Assembly: GCA_016296235.1 (NCBI GenBank)
Contig: JAEDJR010000001.1
Span: 18,845 to 82,844 of the forward strand
DNA: 64,000 nt
Source of the DNA: Oscillospiraceae bacterium
Lineage (GTDB): Bacteria > Bacillota > Clostridia > Oscillospirales > Oscillospiraceae
Direction: 5' to 3'
The translations under genes and the position numbers were made by a program. The notes below the pieces were generated by a model. That model did no database searches and was not told the DNA's origin. It saw nothing but the letters and a program-made list of their open reading frames with translations. This document shows positions 17,203 through 25,627 of the stretch, piece after piece (position 1 is the first letter of the stretch; the number at the start of each line of letters is the position of its first letter).

Positions 17203-19026
17203 GTGATTGTTGCTCTGATCGGAAACCCAAATGTGGGAAAGAGCACACTCTTCAACGCGCTGACCGGTCTCAACCAGCATACAGGAAACTGGCCGGGCAA
17301 AACGGTTGCCATTGCGCAGGGGCGATATACATATAAAGGCAGGGGCTATATTTTGGTGGATCTGCCGGGAACGTACTCTCTGCTGTCGCAATCGGAGGAG
17401 GAACGAATTACAGCGGAATTCCTGCTCTCCGGTCAAGCGGACTGCGCCCTGGTGCTGGCCGATGCCACTTGTCTGGAGCGCAATTTGAATCTTGCACTCC
17501 AAGTGCTGGAATTGACCGATAAAACGATACTTTGCGTGAATTTGCTGGATGAGGCAGAACGCCATGGGATCGAAATTGACCTGCGGGCGCTGGAAAGAGA
17601 ATTGGGAATTCCCGTGGCAGGTACGGCGGCCGGGAACGGCCGCGGGCTGGAGCAGCTGCAGGAGAAGCTGCGCAATCTCAACGACGGCTTTCTGAGCGTC
17701 CATCCGGGACGGCTTTTCTCCGGAAGGGAGGCCATGCTTGATGACCTCAACCAGGCCTGCTCAGACCGTGTCTCCGCTCTGATCTCAGACCGGGCGGAAG
17801 CGATTGCCGCAGGCTGCGTCAGGAGCAGCGCTGCGCCGGCGCCGCATTGGATGGATCGGATCGCACTGGGACGGTGGAGCGGAAGAGTGTTGTTGGTTCT
17901 TTTGCTGCTGACGGTATTTTGGCTGACCATCCGGGGAGCAAACTACCCATCCATGCTGCTGCAAGCAGCGTTTGACCGGCTCGGCGCATATCTGCACCGA
18001 TGGATGGCAGCGTGGCCGTGGTGGATCTCCGGACTGTTGCTGGATGGTGTATATTCCACTTCGGCCAGGGTTATTTCCGTGATGCTGCCGCCCATGGCGA
18101 TTTTCTTTCCGCTGTTCACGGTGCTGGAGGATTTGGGCTATCTGCCAAGAGCGGCGTTTCTGATGGATCACTGCTTCCAATGCTGCGGCTCCTGCGGAAA
18201 GCAGGTGCTGACCATGTCCATGGGCTTTGGCTGCAATGCCGCCGGTGTCATTGGATGCAGGATTATTGCGTCTCCGAGAGAACGGCTCCTGGCGATTGTG
18301 ACCAACGCGCTGGTGCCCTGCAATGGAAGATTCCCGGCCCTGATTACACTGATCTGCCTGTTTTTCTCCGAGCGCTCGCTGCCGGCAGCCGCAATGCTCA
18401 CGGGGTTCGTACTGTTGGGTGTGGGCGCCACGCTGCTGTCTTCCAGACTCCTGAACCGAACGGTACTGGCCGGAAAAGAATCCCATTTCATTATGGAAAT
18501 GCCGCCCTACCGCCGGCCTCAGATTGGGAAAATTCTGCTGCGTGCACTTCTGGACAGGACGCTGTTTGTTCTGGCACGCGCAGCAGCAGTGGCGGCGCCG
18601 GCCGGGGCGGTCATCTGGTGCCTGAGCCAGCTGACCTGGAAAGGAATGCCGCTGCTGCAGTCTGCTGCCGCCCTTCTGGATCCCGTGGGGATGTTCCTGG
18701 GGATGAACGGCGCGGTGCTTCTGGCGTTCTTCCTGTCATTTCCGGCCAATGAACTGCTGATACCCTTGACGGTGATGATTCTGCAAGGAACCCAGGGCGC
18801 CTTGGCAGAAGTGGGAGACGCGGCCCTTGGCACGATTCTGACGGCTGGGGGATGGACGCAGCGAACAGCCTTGTGCGTCATGGTATTTCTGCTGTTTCAC
18901 TGGCCCTGCAGCACCACCTGCCTGACCATCCGAAAAGAGACCGGCTCCTGGAAATGGACCCTTGCCGCCATGCTGCTGCCAACGGCAATCGGCGTCTTCC
19001 TGTGCAGCCTGCTTGGACATCTGTAA
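17203..19026 (+). CDS. feoB: Ferrous iron transporter B
   Basis: This polytopic iron(II) transporter has an N-terminal G domain: G1 GNPNVGKST, G3 DLPGTYSL and G4-like NLLDEAE. Gate-type membrane repeats follow, including GCNAAGVIGCRIIASPRERL. I choose GTG 17203 (MIVALIGNPNVGKST, 607 residues) because AAGGAAG lies 8 bases upstream and FeoB proteins normally begin just before the G1 motif. ATG 17125 or TTG 17110 would add 26-31 residues and overlap feoA. At about 600 residues it is at the short end of the family, as in many Clostridia. Confidence 0.92.
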   Translation: MIVALIGNPNVGKSTLFNALTGLNQHTGNWPGKTVAIAQGRYTYKGRGYILVDLPGTYSLLSQSEEERITAEFLLSGQADCALVLADATCLERNLNLALQVLELTDKTILCVNLLDEAERHGIEIDLRALERELGIPVAGTAAGNGRGLEQLQEKLRNLNDGFLSVHPGRLFSGREAMLDDLNQACSDRVSALISDRAEAIAAGCVRSSAAPAPHWMDRIALGRWSGRVLLVLLLLTVFWLTIRGANYPSMLLQAAFDRLGAYLHRWMAAWPWWISGLLLDGVYSTSARVISVMLPPMAIFFPLFTVLEDLGYLPRAAFLMDHCFQCCGSCGKQVLTMSMGFGCNAAGVIGCRIIASPRERLLAIVTNALVPCNGRFPALITLICLFFSERSLPAAAMLTGFVLLGVGATLLSSRLLNRTVLAGKESHFIMEMPPYRRPQIGKILLRALLDRTLFVLARAAAVAAPAGAVIWCLSQLTWKGMPLLQSAAALLDPVGMFLGMNGAVLLAFFLSFPANELLIPLTVMILQGTQGALAEVGDAALGTILTAGGWTQRTALCVMVFLLFHWPCSTTCLTIRKETGSWKWTLAAMLLPTAIGVFLCSLLGHL

Positions 19027-19031
19027 CAACG

Positions 19032-19062
19032 GCCCGCCGTAAGACATCTGCTTACGGCGGGC
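19032..19062. terminator. Bidirectional hairpin between feoB and the PIN-like gene
   Basis: A perfect 12-bp stem pairs 19032-19043 with 19051-19062 around a 7-base loop. The T tract is weak on both strands, but the position between convergent genes fits a terminator. Confidence 0.7.
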
Positions 19063-19068
19063 TTAGAA

Positions 19069-19632
19069 TCAATGCCCTTTTTTATTGGCGATGAAGGGCT
19101 TAATGACCCGGTAGATTTCGCTGGTCTTTTTATTGTCAAACTGCTTCATCAGGGCATTGTTCAGCCCCTGTTTGGTTTTGTATTTGTCGATGAGCTCCAG
19201 GACTGTCTGCACATCCGACTGCTCCAGCAGTTCGCTGAGCTTTTCCTGCAGCTCGTTGTGGGCCTGACGGGTGTTGACCACATCCAGATTGGGCATCCGG
19301 AGAAGCTTAACGTTCTGCTTACCCCAGAAATTCACAACGCCGTCAAAGCCGCTGTCCTTGGAGATAATATAATAGCTCTCACCCGCGGATCCGGCGATCA
19401 GATAGCCCAGATAGGTGGACAGCTGAAAATCCAGGGCGTTTTTTGTGCCGCTCTCCACTTTGTAATACCGGATTTGTGCTTGGCTCTCAATGAGCCTGCG
19501 GTGAGCGTCAAAGGTGAGACGGTCCGCGTTCTCGGTATAGAAGATGTAAACCACATCCTCCCGGGACAGGGTTTCAAGCCCATCCAGGCCGGATGCGCTG
19601 ACGTTTTCATAGTCGATTAAAAAGGTTGCCAT
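19069..19632 (-). CDS. PIN/NYN-like ribonuclease-domain protein
   Basis: This 187-residue protein begins ATFLIDYENVSASGLDG, the acidic start (D, E) of the PIN/NYN nuclease fold, and has the second acidic cluster in YIISKDSGFDGVVNFW. A helical C-terminal half (about 120-187) carries no recognised motif. Proteins of this type are stand-alone in many Clostridia. RNase activity is inferred from the fold; no antitoxin-like neighbour is present. It is divergent from the IclR gene with an 83-base gap. Confidence 0.7.
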   Translation of the reverse strand: MATFLIDYENVSASGLDGLETLSREDVVYIFYTENADRLTFDAHRRLIESQAQIRYYKVESGTKNALDFQLSTYLGYLIAGSAGESYYIISKDSGFDGVVNFWGKQNVKLLRMPNLDVVNTRQAHNELQEKLSELLEQSDVQTVLELIDKYKTKQGLNNALMKQFDNKKTSEIYRVIKPFIANKKGH

Positions 19633-19661
19633 AAGGGAGCCTCCATTTGGAACAGATTGAA

Positions 19662-19690
19662 TTGCAATTTCATCATTGTCATGCTAAAAT
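19662..19690 (+). promoter_or_regulatory. Promoter of the IclR gene with a 10-bp palindrome over the -35
   Basis: TTGCAA (19662-19667) and TAAAAT (19685-19690) are 17 bases apart. The perfect palindrome AATTGCAATT (19660-19669) covers the -35 box and may be an autoregulatory site. Confidence 0.6.
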
Positions 19691-19715
19691 AAAGAAAAAA
19701 GCGAGGAGTGGTCAT

Positions 19716-20468
19716 ATGCAGGACGGGAAGACGATACAGTCCGTGTCAAAAGCCATGAAGCTGCTGGATTTGCTTGCCGAATCCCCTCAGCCCATGACCC
19801 TGGCGGAAATCAGTCAGAAAACCGGTTGGCCAAAGAGCACAGTCCACGGACTGCTCTCTACCATGCGGGAATTCTCGGTCATTGCCCAGGATGGGGAAGG
19901 ACGGTATATGCTGGGAATTCGGCTCTTTGAATATGGCTGCACGCTGAGCAGCTCCTGGACGATCATTGAAACGGCCAAGCCCTATATCCAGCACATTTCT
20001 TATACCACCGGTGAAGCGGTCTTTCTTTCCATTCTGGATCGGGGAGAGGTCATCACCCTGGACCGGGCAGACAACCGTACCGGCCTGTGGATTTCTGCGG
20101 AGATGGGATGCCGTCTGCCGATCCATTGTACATCCCAGGGGAAGCTTTTCCTGGCCTATATGCCGGAACAGGATCGGAAGAGCATTCTCAAGCGCACGGA
20201 TCTGAAGCCCTATACGGAGCATACCATTACCACCCAGGCGGCACTGCAGCGGGAATTGGATGAGATCCGCAAACGTGGCTACGCAACGGAAAATGGGGAA
20301 TACAAAACCGGCATGAGATCGGTCGCCGCGCCGATTTTCGATGAAAACGGCGATGTACGCTATGCCATCGGAATCATCGGGATGTTCCGTCAGATCGAAT
20401 CCAACCAGTTCAACAAGGCCATAGCAGTAGTACGGGAAACGGCGGAAAAAATTTCCAAGGCACTATAA
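19716..20468 (+). CDS. IclR-family transcriptional regulator
   Basis: This 250-residue regulator has an N-terminal winged helix (SVSKAMKLLDLLAESPQPMT, SQKTGWPKSTVHGLLSTMRE) and a C-terminal effector domain with typical blocks (GCRLPIHCTSQGKLFLAYMP, RKRGYATENGEY, SVAAPIFDENGDVRYAIGI). IclR proteins usually control catabolic genes next door, but none is adjacent here, so the regulon is unknown. ATG 19716 has GAGGAG 7-8 bases upstream. It is divergent from the PIN-like gene. Confidence 0.9.
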   Translation: MQDGKTIQSVSKAMKLLDLLAESPQPMTLAEISQKTGWPKSTVHGLLSTMREFSVIAQDGEGRYMLGIRLFEYGCTLSSSWTIIETAKPYIQHISYTTGEAVFLSILDRGEVITLDRADNRTGLWISAEMGCRLPIHCTSQGKLFLAYMPEQDRKSILKRTDLKPYTEHTITTQAALQRELDEIRKRGYATENGEYKTGMRSVAAPIFDENGDVRYAIGIIGMFRQIESNQFNKAIAVVRETAEKISKAL

Positions 20469-20546
20469 ACGGAGGATATTTCCAGTCATCAATCGGCCCA
20501 AACAGGCCATACTACTTCTGCAATCCAGAAAAGGAGGCTGAAAGGT

Positions 20547-20711
20547 ATGAACTGTCAGGCCAACAAGTCCATTGAGTGCACCGTCAATCAGTGCGCCCAC
20601 CACTGTGATATGGAGAACTACTGCTCTCTGAACAAGATCAGGGTCGGCACCCACGAGAGCAATCCCACCGTGGATCAGTGCACCGACTGCCTGTCCTTTG
20701 TGCGCAAGTAA
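20547..20711 (+). CDS. DUF1540 cysteine-rich small protein
   Basis: This 54-residue protein begins NCQANKSIECTVNQCAHH and has seven cysteines (3, 11, 16, 20, 26, 45, 48), ending DQCTDCLSFVRK. The spacing matches DUF1540, a small probable metal-binding domain common in Clostridia with no assigned function. AAAGGAGG is 10 bases upstream of ATG 20547. It follows the IclR gene by 78 bases and precedes a hairpin. Confidence 0.85.
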   Translation: MNCQANKSIECTVNQCAHHCDMENYCSLNKIRVGTHESNPTVDQCTDCLSFVRK

Positions 20712-20723
20712 GGAATTGCGAAA

Positions 20724-20749
20724 GCCTCTCCGGCCTGTGCCGGAGAGGC
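20724..20749. terminator. GC-rich hairpin after the DUF1540 gene
   Basis: A perfect 11-bp stem pairs 20724-20734 with 20739-20749 around a 4-base loop. No T run follows. It lies between convergent genes and probably ends transcription, but less efficiently than a standard terminator. Confidence 0.6.
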
Positions 20750-20763
20750 CGGGACAAGTACAT

Positions 20764-21384
20764 TCAGCAGAAAAGGAAGAACCCGGGGAAACGGCAGGTC
20801 ATCAGATTGTAGCAGATACAGAAGCCCAGACAGATCCGGCACGGATCCACCTGGCCGAAGTGAAATCCCTGCTGCTGTGTTTCATAGGCCTGTCCCTGCC
20901 GTTCGATCTGATCCCGGATCATCTGGTATTGATAGTTGTCCGGCTCCATGCGGCATGCCTGGTTGATATGTTCATAGGCCAAAACACGATTGCCCAGGTT
21001 CGCGTTGGCGATGGCGCTGAGATAGTACCATTCAGCGGAGCGCCGGGAGGACGGAATGTTGTTCAGAACATACACCGCTTCCTGGTAGCTGCCTGCCTGA
21101 ACATAGTGCCGTGCGGTCTGGAACTCCGAAGACTGATCCTGACCTGTTTGCTGCTGACTCCAGCCGGCGAATGGATCGTAGGCGCTGCGGGTTGTGGTTT
21201 GCCGGGGCGGGTTCTTGATTTGGTCATAGGCGGCATTGATGTCATTCATCATTTTTGCGGCGTGAGGATCGCCCGGGTTCATATCCGGGTGGTATTTTTT
21301 TGCCAACTGCCGGTAGGCACGCTTGACCTCTTCCTCGGAAGCCCCGGGTTTCAGGCCCAAAATACGATATGGATCGTCAAACAT
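20764..21384 (-). CDS. J-domain protein with TPR-like region and Cys-rich hydrophobic tail
   Basis: This 206-residue protein starts with a J domain (about 1-65: [23 protein letters not shown] in [10 protein letters not shown]). A Gln-rich linker and a helical TPR-like segment ([20 protein letters not shown]) follow. The last 25 residues are hydrophobic with six cysteines. The HPD motif predicts stimulation of a DnaK-type chaperone. The start is ATG 21384; the frame upstream is spurious. It overlaps the DUF5685 gene by 8 bases, so the two are coupled. Confidence 0.82.
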   Translation of the reverse strand: MFDDPYRILGLKPGASEEEVKRAYRQLAKKYHPDMNPGDPHAAKMMNDINAAYDQIKNPPRQTTTRSAYDPFAGWSQQQTGQDQSSEFQTARHYVQAGSYQEAVYVLNNIPSSRRSAEWYYLSAIANANLGNRVLAYEHINQACRMEPDNYQYQMIRDQIERQGQAYETQQQGFHFGQVDPCRICLGFCICYNLMTCRFPGFFLFC

Positions 21385-22216
21385 GGTGTTCCTCCTTGCC
21401 GGGCTTCCGGTCATTCCAATAGAACCGCGTCCAAACGCCAGAATAAAGAATATTGCGCATCAGACTCAGATCCTGCAGCAGCGGCAGCCGCTCAAACGCC
21501 TGGGTGCATTCGCCCATCAGGATTTTCAGAACCGGCAGAAGATCCTCTTTTTGAATGCCCTGTGCGGCTCTGGTGCGGAATGGATTATAGGCGCCGTGCT
21601 TCAGATCGGACGGAAGATCCAGAATTGCGTCGGTTAAGTAGATAAACCGTCCGAGGGATTCGCCCATCTGCCGCAGAAGCGGCGCCCAGCGGTCGTTCTT
21701 CCAGACAAACAGCTGGCCCATCAGCCGGCCGAAGGCGCTTGCGCCGGCGTCAGGCTCCTGAACATCGTCGGCCTCAATACGGGACAGCGTCTCCATACAC
21801 CGAATGACCGCATCGCGCTGCTCCGGATAGGCAGCAGATGCCTCCCCGGCACTGCGGCGAAATAAGCGGGCCTGCAGCAGGGAGCGGAGTGTCCGGTCGT
21901 CATGCCAATCGTCCATGCAATTATAATAAGCCAGCACCATGTTCATGGCGGCGGCATATTCGGTGGACGGCGTCTGCCAGGCAGAGTGCTGCTTCAAAGG
22001 ATGGGCGGCACAGCGCCCCAGGCTCGTCTGCTCCTCCGGTTCATAGAGCGAGGACAACAGCAGGACCAGAAAGGTCAAATCATAGCTGAGCGCAGCACGC
22101 TGAAAAGAACCGTAGCGCTGGCCGATGCAGCGGCAAAGACCGCAGTAGCAGCTCTGATACCGCTGCAAGTCCTCCGGACTGAGGGAGGCACGCTCCGCTA
22201 CCACATAGCCGAACAT
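21377..22216 (-). CDS. DUF5685 family protein
   Basis: This 279-residue soluble helical protein resembles DUF5685. The N-terminus has [17 protein letters not shown], a CxxC pair in a Cys-rich motif, and [20 protein letters not shown]; further on are [27 protein letters not shown] and [24 protein letters not shown]. The DDxxDD and DAxxDxxxD patterns loosely recall all-alpha isoprenoid enzymes, but no function is established. It is first in a two-gene operon with the J-domain gene, behind a palindrome-bearing promoter. Confidence 0.72.
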   Translation of the reverse strand: MFGYVVAERASLSPEDLQRYQSCYCGLCRCIGQRYGSFQRAALSYDLTFLVLLLSSLYEPEEQTSLGRCAAHPLKQHSAWQTPSTEYAAAMNMVLAYYNCMDDWHDDRTLRSLLQARLFRRSAGEASAAYPEQRDAVIRCMETLSRIEADDVQEPDAGASAFGRLMGQLFVWKNDRWAPLLRQMGESLGRFIYLTDAILDLPSDLKHGAYNPFRTRAAQGIQKEDLLPVLKILMGECTQAFERLPLLQDLSLMRNILYSGVWTRFYWNDRKPGKEEHHV

Positions 22217-22239
22217 CCGCCGATCCCTCCCGTTTCTGC

Positions 22240-22278
22240 ATGATAGTATATTCTATCATATCCGGTGATAAATGCCAA
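22240..22278 (-). promoter_or_regulatory. Promoter of the DUF5685/J-domain operon with a 20-bp palindromic operator candidate
   Basis: On the minus strand TTGGCA (22273-22278) and TAGAAT (22250-22255) are 17 bases apart. The -10 box is embedded in an almost perfect 20-bp palindrome at 22240-22259 (arms ATGATAG and CTATCAT; 18 of 20 positions symmetric), a good candidate repressor site. Confidence 0.62.
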
Positions 22279-22287
22279 ATGAATATT

Positions 22288-23142
22288 TCATGAACGCCCG
22301 GAAAAAGTGTCTTTCAGGATCAGAAGAGGGCGATATTGACCACCGGCCAGCAGCTGTGCCAGCAGGCCGCCGCACAGCACCAGCACCATACAGCTGTGCA
22401 CCCAGACCGCAGCCAGCAGCATCACACCGAGACCACCGTAAAGACGGTCCATATTGGAAATGTAGTTTACATAAATCGAGAATCCCAGAGACAGAATGAG
22501 CCATCCGGCTGCAGAAAACACCCCGCCCGCCAGGCAGTAACGGAAGCGTAAACGCCTGGCAGGCAAAAAATAAAACACCGCCGCAAATAAGAAACCAAAA
22601 GGCAGCGCGGTATAAACAGCACGCAGCTGCAGGAGCAGGCGCATCAGCTCAGAGAATCCGGGGAACCATTGCAGGCAGCCGTCCAACAGCTGACGGCCAA
22701 AAACATAGAGCCCCAGCATGGCCAGAAGGCCTGCTTCCAGAAGCAGAAAATAAGCAATGGCTGTTAAGCGGCGGAGGATATACAGCTTTGTGTGGCGCAT
22801 GGAAAGAACGGCATTGAGTCCGTCCATCAATGCCAGGATGCCCTTGGACGCCGACCAGAGGGCGGTCAAAGCGGAAAGAGAGAGCATGGCGGCGGAGCGC
22901 CTGGCGGCAGCGGCCTGCAGCAACGCGAAGACGATGGGGAGGAACGGAGCAGGGAAGGCCTGCTCCAGGATCTGGGTCCATGTGGTCTGTGTAACCGGCA
23001 AATAGGGAAGCAGCGCCAGGAAAAACGCCGAAGCCGGCAGCGCAGAAAGAAGCATATAGAAGCTTGCGCCTGCCGCGTAGAGGGAAATGGGGCTGCGTAT
23101 AAAGGGAGCCCAAAGCTGCCGCAGAGATTCCCAGCACCTCAT
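22288..23142 (-). CDS. YihY/BrkB-family inner-membrane protein
   Basis: This 284-residue protein has six predicted membrane helices. Family blocks include ISLYAAGASFYMLLSALPA near the N-terminus, ALTALWSASKGILALMDGLN in the middle, and RYCLAGGVFSAAGWLILSLG and YGGLGVMLLAAVWVHSCMVL near the end. The family was once called ribonuclease BN, but there is no nuclease motif; the function is unknown. GGGAGG precedes ATG 23142. It diverges from nrdR. Confidence 0.88.
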   Translation of the reverse strand: MRCWESLRQLWAPFIRSPISLYAAGASFYMLLSALPASAFFLALLPYLPVTQTTWTQILEQAFPAPFLPIVFALLQAAAARRSAAMLSLSALTALWSASKGILALMDGLNAVLSMRHTKLYILRRLTAIAYFLLLEAGLLAMLGLYVFGRQLLDGCLQWFPGFSELMRLLLQLRAVYTALPFGFLFAAVFYFLPARRLRFRYCLAGGVFSAAGWLILSLGFSIYVNYISNMDRLYGGLGVMLLAAVWVHSCMVLVLCGGLLAQLLAGGQYRPLLILKDTFSGRS

Positions 23143-23154
23143 GGTTTACCTCCC

Positions 23155-23183
23155 TAGACAAATGACGATTTCTTTGATATAAT
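23155..23183 (+). promoter_or_regulatory. nrdR promoter, extended -10
   Basis: TAGACA (23155-23160) and TATAAT (23178-23183) are 17 bases apart, and TG one base upstream of the -10 box gives an extended -10 element. Confidence 0.75.
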
Positions 23184-23217
23184 ACACTTATATGACGAGA
23201 AAGAGAGGATGATCCTC

Positions 23218-23673
23218 ATGAAATGTCCTTACTGTGGTTTCCAGGAAAGTAAAGTTGTGGATTCCCGTCACTCCGATGACAGCACCTCCATTCGCCGGAG
23301 ACGCGAGTGTCTTTCCTGTCAGAAGCGCTTTACCACCTATGAGACGGTGGAGAGCCTGCCTATGATCGTGGTGAAGAAAGACAACAGCCGCCAGTCCTTC
23401 GACCGGAATAAGGTTCTCAACGGCATGGTCCGCGCCTGTGAAAAGCGTCCTGTTCCCATGGCGGACCTGGAGAATGCAGCGGATGAGATTGAACAGATCA
23501 TCCAGAACTCTCTGGACCGGGAGGTTTCTGCCGCCCACATCGGCGAATTGGTCATGGAACGGCTCAAGCCTTTGGACGAGGTAGCTTACGTCCGTTTCGC
23601 TTCGGTCTACCGCCAGTTTAAGGATATCAACAGCTTTATGCAGGAGCTGAACAAAATCCTGGCGGAGAAATAA
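23218..23673 (+). CDS. nrdR: Transcriptional repressor NrdR
   Basis: This 151-residue regulator represses ribonucleotide reductase genes according to dATP/ATP. The N-terminal zinc ribbon has [15 protein letters not shown] and [12 protein letters not shown]; the ATP-cone follows ([20 protein letters not shown]). I choose ATG 23218 (MKCPYCG, the family N-terminus) with AGAGAGG 9 bases upstream; ATG 23209 would add three residues. No reductase genes are in the window. Confidence 0.96.
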   Translation: MKCPYCGFQESKVVDSRHSDDSTSIRRRRECLSCQKRFTTYETVESLPMIVVKKDNSRQSFDRNKVLNGMVRACEKRPVPMADLENAADEIEQIIQNSLDREVSAAHIGELVMERLKPLDEVAYVRFASVYRQFKDINSFMQELNKILAEK

Positions 23674-23683
23674 CAATACGTTG

Positions 23684-23717
23684 ACCTGGACACCGGTGAA
23701 ATTGGTGTCCAGGTTTT
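23684..23717 (+). terminator. Terminator after nrdR
   Basis: A perfect 11-bp stem pairs 23684-23694 (ACCTGGACACC) with 23704-23714 around a 9-base loop, then TTTT. Confidence 0.85.
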
Positions 23718-23719
23718 GT

Positions 23720-24100
23720 TTACAACAGATTATACAGATAGGGCCATTCCATTTCCCGGATGTGCTTGAGGGTAGCCAGCAAGGCAGCGCAATTACTGAG
23801 GTATTCCTCTGTATCCTGTGTGTCTGCATAGGACTCCAGACGGGAGAATTCCCGGATGACGTCGTCCACCTCATCATGGCGCAGGACGGTGCCGAAATAT
23901 GCCTGATGGCTGTTCCAACGGTCAGCCGCCCAATGGGTCATGGCGGCGGCGTCTGCGTAACGGTCTTGCTGCTGCAGCGCCATGGCATCCGTCAGCAGAA
24001 GCTCTGTTTCCTCCACCGCATGGGAAACGTAAGCCGCAGAGAACAGGCAAAGCCCCAGAAGAAGGGAAAACAGAAGAAGACTGGACAGAATAAATTTCAT
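23720..24100 (-). CDS. DUF4363 family protein
   Basis: This 126-residue protein has one N-terminal hydrophobic helix (about 3-24, a signal anchor) and a helical extracytoplasmic domain with RYADAAAMTHWAADRWNSHQ. It matches the DUF4363 pattern. It overlaps the DUF421 gene by 4 bases (ATGA), a pairing commonly seen in Clostridia. The function is unknown. Confidence 0.75.
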   Translation of the reverse strand: MKFILSSLLLFSLLLGLCLFSAAYVSHAVEETELLLTDAMALQQQDRYADAAAMTHWAADRWNSHQAYFGTVLRHDEVDDVIREFSRLESYADTQDTEEYLSNCAALLATLKHIREMEWPYLYNLL

Positions 24101-24774
24101 GATACCTCCTGCTTAGTGGCCAGATACAGTGTCCCGGATGCGTCCACGGTCAGGAGCACCACGTCGGATAGACGGCAGTGATGCTCCGTAAGGGTCTTTC
24201 GCACCCATTCCTCGGACCGCCCGGAAAGCTTCAGGTTCTCTTTCAGCAGCCTGCCGCTGCTGATGATGGTAACCGGAAGCTCCAAAGGCTGCGCTTTTTT
24301 TCCTGCATCTTTCACGGTCAGCGGTTGATATCTTGCATCCAGCAGCGCGCTGATCTGCCCGTTGGTTTCCAGAATGGCGAATTTCACGGTGGTCAGATCC
24401 ACAATGCCCTTTTCCCGAAGATGCTCGGTCAGCTCATCCGGCGTTAGACGTGTTTTTTGCAGGCTTTTCAGGAGAATCTTTCCATTCTCCATCAAGATGA
24501 CCGGTTTGCCGCACAACAGCTTTCGGATGGGAATAAAATGATAGGCCAGGGCAGAAAACAGAACCTCTATGGACAGTACGGTCAGGATCGGGATCACGCC
24601 AGAGAGCAGAGGAATGCCCAGATCCTGCATGGGAACGGACGCCAAATCCGCAATCAGCATTGTGACGACGAATTCCGACGGTTCCATTTCGCCGATCTGG
24701 CGCTTGCCCATCAGACGGATCACCAGAATCAACAAAAGATACAAAATAACGGATCGGAGCAGACATACCAGCAT
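24097..24774 (-). CDS. DUF421 (YetF-type) membrane protein
   Basis: This 225-residue protein has three N-terminal membrane helices and the family signature RLMGKRQIGEMEPSEFVVTM. The cytoplasmic domain includes PVILMENGKILLKSLQKTRL and TPDELTEHLREKGI. ATG 24774 is preceded by GGAGG 7 bases upstream; the longer frame is not supported. YetF-like proteins are linked to the cell envelope and spores in bacilli, but no reaction is established. It is co-transcribed with the DUF4363 gene. Confidence 0.85.
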   Translation of the reverse strand: MLVCLLRSVILYLLLILVIRLMGKRQIGEMEPSEFVVTMLIADLASVPMQDLGIPLLSGVIPILTVLSIEVLFSALAYHFIPIRKLLCGKPVILMENGKILLKSLQKTRLTPDELTEHLREKGIVDLTTVKFAILETNGQISALLDARYQPLTVKDAGKKAQPLELPVTIISSGRLLKENLKLSGRSEEWVRKTLTEHHCRLSDVVLLTVDASGTLYLATKQEVS

Positions 24775-24845
24775 TTTCAAACCTCCAGAACAGGCTGTAG
24801 CCAGTATGCCCGGTTTTTCCCCGGTATATCCGGCAAAAATAAACC

Positions 24846-24874
24846 TGTTCAACGGATAAAAGCTGTGCTATAAT
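24846..24874 (+). promoter_or_regulatory. Promoter of the chrA operon
   Basis: A consensus TATAAT (24869-24874) with an upstream TG (extended -10) is preceded at 17 bases by TGTTCA (24846-24851), a weak -35. Confidence 0.6.
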
Positions 24875-24906
24875 AACCTGGAATGCATCTGGAAAGGAAT
24901 GATTGC

Positions 24907-25083
24907 ATGAATCGCAGTACGGAAGAACTGGAGCATTACAGCGCCGGTCAGAAGCCGGAAGAACCTGAAAAAGCACACCCGCGGCCATTCTGGCACAGAC
25001 TGCTGTCGTGGTTTCTGATTGCTGTGGTGTTGTTTGCATTTTTGGGCACCTGCTATTGGCTGGCCTTTTATGGAAGGGTTTGA
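24907..25083 (+). CDS. Small single-pass membrane protein
   Basis: This 58-residue protein has a charged N-terminus (RSTEELEHYSAGQKPEEPEK) and one membrane helix (about 36-55, LLSWFLIAVVLFAFLGTCYW). It lies after a promoter and directly before the two chrA halves; its stop ends 1 base before the first chrA start. It may be a small partner of the transporter. I know no named family for it. Confidence 0.6.
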   Translation: MNRSTEELEHYSAGQKPEEPEKAHPRPFWHRLLSWFLIAVVLFAFLGTCYWLAFYGRV

Positions 25084-25084
25084 G

Positions 25085-25627
25085 ATGCGCATATTACTGG
25101 ACTTATTTGTTTCGTTTTTCAAAATTGGTTTGTTCACCTTCGGCGGCGGCTATGCCATGCTGCCCATGCTGCAGCGGGAGATCGTCGATCAGCACCATTG
25201 GGTGACGGAGGAGGACGTGCTGGACTACTATGCCATTTCACAGTGTACTCCAGGCGTCATAGCGGTCAACACGGCTACCTTTGTGGGCACTAAGCTCAAA
25301 GGCGCCCTGGGCGGTGCCGTATCAACCCTGGCAGTGGTGACGCCGTCTCTGATTATTATTACCGTCATCAGCACCATTCTGAAGAGCTTTTCCTCCTATG
25401 CGGTGGTGCAGCACGCATTTGCCGGGATTCGCGTGGCGGTCGCAGCACTGGTGGTGGTTTCCGTGGCGAAATTGTACCGAAAAGGCGTCAAGGGCGCTCT
25501 CGGCAACGGGATCTTTGCCGCATCGCTGCTGCTGGTATTTCTGCTGAACCTTTCGCCTGTCTGGGTTGTGGCCGCCTGCCTGATCCTTGGCGTGGCGTTG
25601 GCCTGGAAGGAGATGCACCGGACATGA
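25085..25627 (+). CDS. chrA: Chromate transporter-family half protein (N-type)
   Basis: This 180-residue short ChrA protein has LFVSFFKIGLFTFGGGYAML and the family loop YYAISQCTPGVIAVNTATFV, then several membrane helices. Short ChrA proteins act as pairs of homologous halves. Chromate/sulfate exchange is known for long forms; the substrate here is not established. It overlaps the second half by 4 bases. Confidence 0.88.
   Translation: MRILLDLFVSFFKIGLFTFGGGYAMLPMLQREIVDQHHWVTEEDVLDYYAISQCTPGVIAVNTATFVGTKLKGALGGAVSTLAVVTPSLIIITVISTILKSFSSYAVVQHAFAGIRVAVAALVVVSVAKLYRKGVKGALGNGIFAASLLLVFLLNLSPVWVVAACLILGVALAWKEMHRT

Noticed and set aside
20698..21645. 315-codon + strand frame across the J-domain and DUF5685 genes
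   Set aside because: It runs opposite two genes with clear motifs (HPD; DUF5685 blocks) and starts inside the DUF1540 hairpin region.
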